DNA of 5,383 nt. Source: Actinomycetota bacterium (GTDB lineage: Bacteria > Actinomycetota > Actinomycetes > Actinomycetales > Microbacteriaceae). The stretch lies in assembly GCA_009699665.1 (NCBI GenBank), contig WLNS01000090.1, positions 1 through 5,383 on the forward strand, read 5' to 3'. Every line of letters begins with the position of its first letter. The first letter of the stretch is position 1. Below are positions 1-4,987 of the stretch, one piece after another. Made by a program: the position numbers and the translations under genes. The notes beneath the pieces are model-generated. The model saw nothing but the letters and a program-made list of their open reading frames with translations, did no database searches and was not told the DNA's origin.

Positions 1-383
1 CACTGAGCGACGTGGAATGGCTGGTCCAGCTTATGCAGATGCGCTTTGGCGGAACAGTGCCGGCCCTTCGAACGACGTCGACCCTGGTCGCCCTAGACGT
101 GTGTCAGCAGGTGCAACTCGTGAGTGAGACCGACGCCCAGCGTCTTCGCGATGCGTGGCTGCTCGCCTCCCGTGTGCGCGCTTCGGGAACGCTCTGGAAC
201 AACCGACTCACGGATGTATTGCCGACAGATCGCGATGACCTCGAGGGGTTGGCGCGCCTGTTGGGAATGCCACCCGGTAGCGCCTCCGAGCTTGAGGAGC
301 TCTATTTGGGAACAACGCGTCGCGCACGCACCGTCTTCGAACGCGTTTTCTTCGATGACGACGTGCGGCCCGTCATCGTTTAG
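1..383 (+). CDS. glnE: Glutamine synthetase adenylyltransferase/deadenylase, C-terminal fragment (5' end outside window)
   Basis: This is the tail of the bifunctional cytosolic enzyme that adds AMP to, or removes it from, a tyrosine on glutamine synthetase, tuning that enzyme to nitrogen supply. Only the last 126 residues are visible. The frame is open from the first base (complete codons from 3) to a TAG at 381-383, so the GTG at 12 is an internal valine and not a start. The recognisable part is the motif SDVEWLVQLMQMRFGG, followed by LRTTSTLVAL, both typical of the C-terminal adenylyltransferase half of GlnE. The rest fits the all-helical C-terminal region of the family, ending in FERVFFDDD. 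The gene converges on glnA, which encodes its substrate, with a hairpin between the two. Identity rests on recognition of these family motifs; the catalytic nucleotidyltransferase residues lie outside the window. Nothing indicates truncation other than the window edge. Confidence 0.93.
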   Translation, partial: LSDVEWLVQLMQMRFGGTVPALRTTSTLVALDVCQQVQLVSETDAQRLRDAWLLASRVRASGTLWNNRLTDVLPTDRDDLEGLARLLGMPPGSASELEELYLGTTRRARTVFERVFFDDDVRPVIV

Positions 384-405
384 CCAGGCGGCTTCGCGAC
401 AAACG

Positions 406-437
406 AGATTGGCCACCCTCTTGAGGGCGGCCAATCT
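406..437 (-). terminator. Inverted repeat between convergent glnE and glnA, probable shared terminator
   Basis: A perfect 9-bp outer stem (AGATTGGCC at 406-414 with GGCCAATCT at 429-437) is followed by one A/C mismatch. An inner CCCTC/GAGGG stem closes on a very small loop. The hairpin sits almost exactly midway between the two stop codons, 22 nt after glnE and 21 nt after glnA. Read on the minus strand it is followed by CGTTTGTC, a modest U-rich run. On the plus strand no U-tract follows, so it should work better as the glnA terminator, though it could stop both transcripts. Confidence 0.75.
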
Positions 438-458
438 GATACAGCGGTTCGGGGCGAC

Positions 459-1883
459 TTAGACCCCGAAGTACAGCTCGTACTCGAACGGGTGAGGACG
501 CTGGGCCATCGGCTTGATTTCGTTCTCTCGCTTGTACGAGATCCACGTTTCGATGAGGTCTGTCGTGAACACGTTTCCGGCGAGCAAGAACTCGTGGTCG
601 TTTTCGAGGGCTGAGAGTGCCTCGTCGAGCGAGGCCGGGACCTGAGGAATGTTCTTGGCTTCCTCCGGAGGCAGCTCGTAGAGATCCTTATCGACAGGCT
701 CGTGAGGCTCGATGCGGTTCTTGATGCCGTCGAGTCCGGCCATCATCTGCGCGGCGAAAGCGAGGTACGGGTTGCCCGAGGCGTCGGGCGCACGGAACTC
801 AATGCGCTTGGCCTTGGGGTTGGTGCCGGTGATGGGGATGCGGATGGCTGCCGAACGGTTACCTGCCGAGTAGACCAGGTTGACCGGTGCCTCAAAGCCG
901 GGAACCAGGCGGTGGAACGAATTGAGGGACGGGTTCGTGAAGGCAATCACCGAAGCGGCGTGCTTGAGCAGGCCACCGATGTACCAGCGCGCGATGTCGC
1001 TGAGGCCACCGTAGCCATTCTCGTCATAGAACAGTGGCTTGCCATCGTTCCACAGCGACTGGTGGGTGTGCATCCCCGATCCGTTGTCGCCAAACAGCGG
1101 CTTAGGCATGAATGTGGCTGTTTTTCCCCACTCGAGAGCGGTGTTCTTGACCACGTACTTGAATTTGAGAATGTCATCGGCGGCTTTCACCATCGTGTCG
1201 AAGCGGTAGTTGATTTCGCCCTGGCCCGCTGTTCCTACCTCGTGGTGCGAACGCTCCAGGATGAGGCCGACCTCTTCGAGCTTGATACAGATGTCGTCAC
1301 GCATGTCGGCATGCTGATCGACCGGTGACACGGGAAAGTATCCACCCTTGTAGGGGGTCTTGTTGGCGAGGTTTCCGCCGTCTTCTTTGCGGCCGGTGTT
1401 CCACGCGGCTTCCGACGAATCAACCGAGTAAAAGCTCCGGTTCTGGCTGACCTCATAGCGAACGTCATCGAAGATGAAGAACTCAGCTTCGGGAGCGAAG
1501 AATGCGGTGTCGGCGATGCCCGTCGAGGCCAGATACTTTTCAGCCTTCTTGGCTACCTGACGGGGATCGCGGCCATAGATTTCGCCGTTGCGGGGGTTGT
1601 AGATGTCAAAAATCATGACCAACGTCTTGAGCTCACGGAAGGGATCGACGTAGGCCGTCGACACGTCCGGAATGAGCTGCATGTCGGACTCGTGAATCGA
1701 AGCAAAGCCGCGAATCGACGATCCGTCAAAGAGCTGGCCGACAGTGAAGAATTCCTCATCGACGGTGTGAGCGGGAATGTTGAAATGCTGCTGAACACCC
1801 AGCAGGTCGCAGAAGCGAATGTCAAGGAACTTGACGTCGTTGTCCTTGATGAATGCAAGAACTTCAGATGAGTTTGTGAACAT
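459..1883 (-). CDS. glnA: Type I glutamine synthetase (GSI-beta)
   Basis: Cytosolic dodecameric enzyme that makes glutamine from glutamate, ammonia and ATP. It is 474 residues, the usual GSI-beta length. Visible motifs in order: FDGSSIRGF (52-60); the metal-binding PEAEFF (131-136); HHEVGTAGQGE (213-223); the ATP-site NGSGMHTHQSLW (267-278, with His272); the flap PGFEAPV with Glu331; NRSAAIRIP (342-350); and RIEFRAP (360-366). KDLYELPPEE places the adenylylation tyrosine at 402, so the enzyme should be a GlnE target. I chose the ATG at 1881-1883 because homologues begin MF..SSEVL.FIK. The frame stays open upstream to 1925, but that 14-residue Arg-rich extension is unlike the family. GAAGAG lies 11 nt upstream of the ATG as a modest ribosome binding site. 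Expression is probably under GlnR through the boxes at 1960-1997. It is convergent with glnE and divergent from the RDD gene. Confidence 0.98.
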   Translation of the reverse strand: MFTNSSEVLAFIKDNDVKFLDIRFCDLLGVQQHFNIPAHTVDEEFFTVGQLFDGSSIRGFASIHESDMQLIPDVSTAYVDPFRELKTLVMIFDIYNPRNGEIYGRDPRQVAKKAEKYLASTGIADTAFFAPEAEFFIFDDVRYEVSQNRSFYSVDSSEAAWNTGRKEDGGNLANKTPYKGGYFPVSPVDQHADMRDDICIKLEEVGLILERSHHEVGTAGQGEINYRFDTMVKAADDILKFKYVVKNTALEWGKTATFMPKPLFGDNGSGMHTHQSLWNDGKPLFYDENGYGGLSDIARWYIGGLLKHAASVIAFTNPSLNSFHRLVPGFEAPVNLVYSAGNRSAAIRIPITGTNPKAKRIEFRAPDASGNPYLAFAAQMMAGLDGIKNRIEPHEPVDKDLYELPPEEAKNIPQVPASLDEALSALENDHEFLLAGNVFTTDLIETWISYKRENEIKPMAQRPHPFEYELYFGV

Positions 1884-1943
1884 GCGTCTTTTGTCTCTTC
1901 GTCGAAGGGGTAGGGGGTACGTCACGAGTTCTCTCGTAGTGTC

Positions 1944-1949
1944 ACTCTA
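1944..1949 (-). promoter_or_regulatory. Candidate -10 element for glnA
   Basis: TAGAGT on the minus strand matches TATAAT at four of six positions. It would put the transcript start near 1937, leaving a 5' leader of roughly 50 nt. No good TTGACA-like -35 is seen at normal spacing. The GlnR boxes would occupy about -23 to -60, which would fit a promoter that needs an activator. TACGAG a few bases downstream is an alternative. Assignment is by eye only. Confidence 0.35.
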
Positions 1950-1959
1950 AGTGCGCGCC

Positions 1960-1997
1960 ATGACACGGCTGTGACGCAATTGTTTCGTACATGTTAC
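1960..1997 (-). promoter_or_regulatory. GlnR-type operator upstream of glnA (three exact boxes plus one degenerate)
   Basis: On the minus strand the sequence reads GTAAC-N6-GAAAC-N6-GTCAC-N6-GTCAT, boxes starting every 11 bp. The positions are 1997-1993, 1986-1982, 1975-1971 and 1964-1960. The known actinobacterial GlnR target at glnA promoters is gTnAC-n6-GaAAC-n6-GtnAC-n6-GAAAC, so the first three boxes fit exactly and the fourth is degenerate. GlnR is the OmpR-family global nitrogen regulator that controls glnA in Streptomyces and mycobacteria. The array lies 77 bp upstream of the glnA start codon. It also lies about 50 bp upstream of the RDD gene start, so it could influence both genes. 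The regulator itself is not in the window. Confidence 0.8.
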
Positions 1998-2013
1998 GGC
2001 AACGACTGGTCGA

Positions 2014-2030
2014 AGCAGCCGGCCGGCGCT
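2014..2030. repeat. GC-rich palindrome upstream of the RDD gene
   Basis: GCCGGCCGGC at 2018-2027 is a perfect 10-bp palindrome. It is extended by AGC/GCT arms if the A at 2017 is bulged. It lies just upstream of the proposed -10 (2035-2040), where a repressor would block the promoter. Short GC palindromes are common in GC-rich DNA, so a function is speculative. Confidence 0.35.
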
Positions 2031-2034
2031 TCTC

Positions 2035-2040
2035 TAGGAT
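2035..2040 (+). promoter_or_regulatory. TAGGAT: -10 of a leaderless promoter, or part of the ribosome binding site, for the RDD gene
   Basis: TAGGAT is followed by exactly six bases and then the GTG at 2047. As a TANNNT -10 hexamer it would place the transcript start at or next to the start codon, giving a leaderless mRNA. The same bases include AGGA seven nucleotides before GTG, which could instead be a Shine-Dalgarno sequence. Sequence alone cannot separate the two. No clear -35 is seen. Confidence 0.45.
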
Positions 2041-2046
2041 GAAGAC

Positions 2047-2490
2047 GTGAGCTCATCGCGTCCGTCATCGTCTTCGTCGTCTTCCTATCCAGGCGAAAAC
2101 CTCGGCTTGCCGCGTGACGGATACCGTTCGGTTGCTCGTCCGGGTCGGCGCATTGTGGGACTTGTGATCGACTGGGGCATCTCCTATGTCATTGCTCTGC
2201 TGTGGTTGGGCCTGCCCGCCTTGACGCGGCCGGGAGCCGGGCAATTTGCTGTGCTCGGTATTTTTGTGGCGCTTCAGATCGTGGCCATCCCACTCCTCGG
2301 GGGAAGCCTGGGTCACCGCCTGATGGGGATGGCCGTCACGCCAATCCGAGGCGGGTGGGTGGGCGTATGGCGCCCGATTGTTCGTAGCCTGCTGCTCGGC
2401 GTCGTGATCCCGGCACTCGTCTGGGATCGCGATCAGCGTGGTTTCCACGACAAAATTGCCGGCACCGTGCTCGTTCGCACGACGCGTTGA
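2047..2490 (+). CDS. RDD-family small integral membrane protein
   Basis: A 147-residue membrane protein of the RDD family. The cellular role of most family members is unknown; some have been proposed to be transporters. An unusual Ser-rich head (10 serines among residues 2-13) is followed by GRRIVGLVIDWGISYVIA (about 33-50), which carries the Arg (34/35) and Asp42 of the RDD signature in helix 1. A second helix spans about 67-84. GGSLGHRLMGMAV (85-97) is the typical inter-helix motif, and a third helix spans about 112-126. The characteristic end WDRDQRGFHDKIAGTVLVR (126-144) follows. The GTG start is supported by AGGA at 7-nt spacing or by a leaderless -10. The gene is divergent from glnA with a 163-bp gap and convergent with the DUF4191 gene. 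An RDD gene beside glnA is a recurrent actinobacterial arrangement, but its link to nitrogen metabolism is unproven. Confidence 0.9.
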   Translation: MSSSRPSSSSSSSYPGENLGLPRDGYRSVARPGRRIVGLVIDWGISYVIALLWLGLPALTRPGAGQFAVLGIFVALQIVAIPLLGGSLGHRLMGMAVTPIRGGWVGVWRPIVRSLLLGVVIPALVWDRDQRGFHDKIAGTVLVRTTR

Positions 2491-2520
2491 CGCGCGGGCG
2501 CGGTTTTCGCGACGAGTGAC

Positions 2521-3216
2521 CTAGCGCGGGCGCCCCATGCTGCGGACCCGTTTGGGGTCAATTCCCTTGGGAATCGGCATGTCGTGCCCGAGCGACGACA
2601 TGCGCTTCGAAACGATGAGAACTTCGGACTTGGTGATCACCTTGGGCATGCGTTTGATGCGCCGCGACAACTGTGTCAGGGGAACTGAGCTCGTGTCGGG
2701 ACCGACGGTCAAGACCGTGATGGGCACATTGGGCAACAACCGAACGCTTTTGCGGCGCTCGTCATCAACGAGTCGCTGGGTGCGCGTGACCGGTCCTTCG
2801 GCAACCAGCACGACGCCGGCTCGGCCCACGGCGCGGAAGACGCAGTCCATCGTTTTTGGGTTGACCGCAATGGGTTGGTCGCTGGTTATCCAGCCGCGTC
2901 TCAGGGCACCCGAGAGCACGGCACCGGAGGCGCCGGGTCGCCCTTCCATCTGGCGGTAGGCAGTCGACTCGGCAATTCGTCCCATGGTGATGAGCGCCAG
3001 CAGAATGCCTACCAAGAGACCGAGCACGAGCCACAGAATCCAATTGACGGGGTTGCCACCGGCAAATATGCCACAACCGGCAGCAGCCAGCGCAAGGGGA
3101 CCGACAAGCACGAGCAGGGTCCAGAGAGTGACCATGGGGTTGTGCTTGCGGGTGACCTTATAAACCTCCCAGAGCTGAGCAAGCTGGCCGGGTTCGCGGT
3201 TCTTCTTCTTTGCCAT
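2521..3216 (-). CDS. DUF4191-family membrane protein
   Basis: A 231-residue protein of unknown function, recognised as the actinobacterial DUF4191 family (M. tuberculosis Rv2219-like). A Lys-rich cytosolic head with LAQLWEVYKVTRKHNP (12-27) precedes two hydrophobic helices at about 28-50 and 57-77. The conserved MGRIAESTAYRQMEGRPGA (78-96) follows immediately. The remaining 135 residues are soluble, with MDCVFRAVGRAGVVLVAEGP (123-142), a short VPITVLTVG strand (164-172) and a basic end, KGIDPKRVRSMGRPR. The soluble domain is probably cytosolic. It starts 53 nt after lipA, in the same direction. The start ATG at 3214-3216 gives the family-typical MAKKK opening but lacks a Shine-Dalgarno sequence. 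TATTGT lies six bases ahead instead, so it may have its own leaderless promoter as well as read-through from lipBA. No function is claimed; the steady pairing with lipoate genes is the only hint. Confidence 0.93.
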   Translation of the reverse strand: MAKKKNREPGQLAQLWEVYKVTRKHNPMVTLWTLLVLVGPLALAAAGCGIFAGGNPVNWILWLVLGLLVGILLALITMGRIAESTAYRQMEGRPGASGAVLSGALRRGWITSDQPIAVNPKTMDCVFRAVGRAGVVLVAEGPVTRTQRLVDDERRKSVRLLPNVPITVLTVGPDTSSVPLTQLSRRIKRMPKVITKSEVLIVSKRMSSLGHDMPIPKGIDPKRVRSMGRPR

Positions 3217-3222
3217 GGCTCA

Positions 3223-3228
3223 ACAATA
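3223..3228 (-). promoter_or_regulatory. Candidate leaderless -10 for the DUF4191 gene
   Basis: On the minus strand TATTGT (four of six matches to TATAAT) is followed by six bases and the ATG. No purine-rich ribosome binding site exists in the 30 nt before the start. This combination suggests transcription beginning at the ATG. No convincing -35 is visible, so this rests on the hexamer, its spacing and the missing Shine-Dalgarno sequence. Confidence 0.4.
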
Positions 3229-3269
3229 CCGGGGGAGGAATATTCGCGGGTGCGTGAATCCCTTGCGGG

Positions 3270-4253
3270 TCATACGGCTTGAGTAAAACTTTGCTTTTCG
3301 GCAACCAAATGGGCCAAATGATCCGGAATATCGCGGCCGCGGGCGAGCATCGATCCGGCGTAAAGTCGGCCGGCGCGATACGAGCTGCGCACGAGGGGCC
3401 CAGACAGCACTCCCAGGAAACCCATTTCTTCGGCCTCAACCTTGAGTTCGACGAATTCCTCGGGCCGCACCCAACGCTTCACGGGGTGGTGCCGGGAACT
3501 CGGACGCAGGTATTGGGTGATCGTAATGATGTCGGTTCCGGCGTCGTAGAGGTCGCGCAGCGCAGCCGAAACTTCGGTGCGCTCTTCACCCATTCCCAGA
3601 ATCAGATTGGACTTGGTAATCATTCCGGCGCGGCGGCCCTGCGTGATGACGTCGAGCGACCGTTCATAACGAAAGGCCGGGCGGATGCGCTTGAAGATGC
3701 GCGGGACCGTTTCGAGATTGTGCGCAAATACCTCGGGCGCGGCCTCAAAGACTTTGCCGAGAAGCTCGGGTGTGCCGCTGAAATCTGGCACCAGTATCTC
3801 AACCCCGGTACCCGGTGATTGCCGGTGAATTTCTCGAATGGTTTCTGCGTAGAGCCAGGCTCCTTCATCGGGGAGGTCATCGCGCGCCACCCCCGTCACC
3901 GTCGCGTAGCGCAATCCCATCTTGGTCACGGATTCGCCCACACGTCGGGGCTCGTCGGCGTCGAAGTCGTCGGGTTTGCCCGTGTCAATCTGACAGAAAT
4001 CGCATCGTCGCGTGCACTGCGACCCGCCGATGAGGAAGGTCGCCTCGCGGTCCTCCCAGCACTCGTAGATATTTGGACATCCGGCCTCTTGACAGACGGT
4101 ATGGAGGCCCTCACTTTTGACGAGTCCGTGCAGGGCCTGATACTCGGGCCCCATCTTGGCCGTCGTTCGGATCCACTCGGGCTTGCGTTCGATCGGAGTC
4201 TCAGCATTGCGCACCTCGAGACGGAGGAGCTTTCTGCCCTCAGTTGAATTCAT
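3270..4253 (-). CDS. lipA: Lipoyl synthase (radical SAM)
   Basis: Inserts sulfur at C6 and C8 of protein-bound octanoyl chains, completing lipoyl cofactor on 2-oxoacid dehydrogenase E2 subunits and the glycine cleavage H protein. It is a cytosolic radical-SAM enzyme with two 4Fe-4S clusters, 327 residues. The auxiliary, sacrificial cluster ligands are Cys54, Cys59 and Cys65 (CQEAGCPNIYEC). The radical-SAM cluster ligands are Cys80, Cys84 and Cys87 (CTRRCDFC). The C-terminal RSSYRAG supplies the serine ligand, probably Ser291. KSNLILGMGE and ITQYLRPS..HHPV are also family-typical. I chose the ATG at 4251-4253 because GAGG lies six nucleotides upstream and the product begins MNSTEGRKLLRLEVRNAETP like other actinobacterial LipA. 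The frame runs open to a Met at 4301, but that extension is just lipB in another frame. The start overlaps the lipB end by 14 nt, implying translational coupling. All key residues are present. Confidence 0.98.
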   Translation of the reverse strand: MNSTEGRKLLRLEVRNAETPIERKPEWIRTTAKMGPEYQALHGLVKSEGLHTVCQEAGCPNIYECWEDREATFLIGGSQCTRRCDFCQIDTGKPDDFDADEPRRVGESVTKMGLRYATVTGVARDDLPDEGAWLYAETIREIHRQSPGTGVEILVPDFSGTPELLGKVFEAAPEVFAHNLETVPRIFKRIRPAFRYERSLDVITQGRRAGMITKSNLILGMGEERTEVSAALRDLYDAGTDIITITQYLRPSSRHHPVKRWVRPEEFVELKVEAEEMGFLGVLSGPLVRSSYRAGRLYAGSMLARGRDIPDHLAHLVAEKQSFTQAV

Positions 4254-4884
4254 GAATGGCCTCAAAGGTTGTGGCGAACATCTGGCTGACAATCTCAACA
4301 ACGTCGGTCGGGGTGACGTCTATTCCCAACTCACGCGACACTGTGGTGGCTCCGGCGTCGAGAATGCCGCACGCGATGATTTTCTCATAGGGTTCGAGTG
4401 AGTTTGAGCAGTTGAGAGAGAATCCGTGCATGGTGACTCCCTCGGCAACGCGGATGCCTATCGCAGCGATTTTGTTGTGTGACAAACCGCTCTTCACCCA
4501 CACGCCGCTGCGGCCCTCGACGCGTTCACCGTCGATGCCCTGAGTCGACAGCACGTCAATCAGAACGCCTTCGAGACGGCGTACGTGGGCGACGACGTCA
4601 ACGGGATCAGGCAGACGAACGATCGGATAGCCGACGAGTTGCCCCGGTCCGTGCCACGTGATTTTGCCACCGCGGTCCACATCGATGACTTCGGTGCCGT
4701 CCGACGGTCGCTCCGCGTCTTCGGTTCGCTTGCCGGCTGTATATACGCTCTGGTGTTCCATGAGGAGGAGGGTGTTCGCAGAGAGACCGGCGACCACGTC
4801 GTGGTGAACACTTCGTTGAATCTCCCACGCGTCCCGATAATTGACGGCCGCTTCGCTAAAGCCGAGGAGGCGAACGTCCAACAC
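4240..4884 (-). CDS. lipB: Octanoyl-[acyl carrier protein]:protein N-octanoyltransferase
   Basis: Moves octanoate from octanoyl-ACP onto the lipoyl-domain lysine of target proteins, the step before LipA. Cytosolic, 214 residues, a normal length for the short actinobacterial form. LLLMEHQSVYTAGKRT (39-54) is the conserved N-terminal block. RGGKITWHGPGQLVGYP (71-87) is the LipB signature with His78. The catalytic dyad is Lys138 in SHNKIAAIGIRV and Cys172 in IIACGI, matching the Lys/Cys pair known from the M. tuberculosis enzyme. The start is GTG (4882-4884); the product opens MLDVRLLG as expected, and a TTG is the next codon. No Shine-Dalgarno sequence precedes it; TAGACT lies six bases upstream. 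It is the first gene of the lipB-lipA pair and divergent from the partial gene at the right edge. All catalytic residues are intact. Confidence 0.97.
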   Translation of the reverse strand: MLDVRLLGFSEAAVNYRDAWEIQRSVHHDVVAGLSANTLLLMEHQSVYTAGKRTEDAERPSDGTEVIDVDRGGKITWHGPGQLVGYPIVRLPDPVDVVAHVRRLEGVLIDVLSTQGIDGERVEGRSGVWVKSGLSHNKIAAIGIRVAEGVTMHGFSLNCSNSLEPYEKIIACGILDAGATTVSRELGIDVTPTDVVEIVSQMFATTFEAIHEFN

Positions 4885-4890
4885 GCGTTC

Positions 4891-4896
4891 AGTCTA
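4891..4896 (-). promoter_or_regulatory. Candidate leaderless -10 for lipB (lipBA promoter)
   Basis: On the minus strand TAGACT matches TATAAT at four positions and is followed by six bases and then the lipB GTG. No ribosome binding site is present between them. This is the same spacing as at the RDD and DUF4191 genes. A -35 match is not evident. It would drive lipB and lipA together. Confidence 0.45.
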
Positions 4897-4950
4897 CGCT
4901 TGCCGTTCACAGCAGTCGGTTCATCAGGCTGTGCACATCAACAGTGGAAC

Positions 4951-4965
4951 AATCTCTCGAAGATT
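4951..4965. repeat. Small inverted repeat in the lipB / partial-gene divergent region
   Basis: AATCT (4951-4955) and AGATT (4961-4965) are perfect complements around a 5-base centre, about 23 bp before the plus-strand ATG at 4988. Nearby TGTGCACA (4930-4937) is an 8-bp palindrome. Either could be an operator in the 103-bp gap between the divergent genes, but both are short enough to arise by chance. Confidence 0.25.
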
Positions 4966-4987
4966 AGTTGCCTGAGACTCTGGGGAC

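Noticed and set aside
702..1328. 208-codon plus-strand open frame inside glnA
   Set aside because: Antisense to a fully intact conserved gene, with no recognisable domain; a shadow frame of GC-rich coding DNA.
1884..1925. Upstream extension of glnA to a further in-frame start at 1925
   Set aside because: The 14 added residues are Arg-rich and unlike any GlnA N-terminus. The ATG at 1883 gives the canonical family start and length.
2065..2448. 127-codon minus-strand open frame inside the RDD gene
   Set aside because: Composition looks random, and the plus-strand frame has clear RDD motifs and membrane helices.
2491..2520. Possible terminator between the convergent RDD and DUF4191 genes
   Set aside because: Only 4-bp CGCG stems (for example 2499-2502 with 2508-2511) and a GCGCGGGCGC direct repeat (2492-2501, 2524-2533) are present. 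That is too weak to call.
3260..3269. CCCGCAAGGG mini-hairpin after lipA (minus strand)
   Set aside because: A three-pair stem with a GNRA-like loop and no U-tract; not a credible terminator.
3279..3818. 179-codon plus-strand open frame inside lipA
   Set aside because: Antisense shadow of lipA with no family resemblance.
4254..4301. Upstream extension of lipA to the Met at 4301
   Set aside because: It lies wholly inside lipB in another frame. The ATG at 4253 has GAGG at good spacing and gives the family-typical N-terminus.
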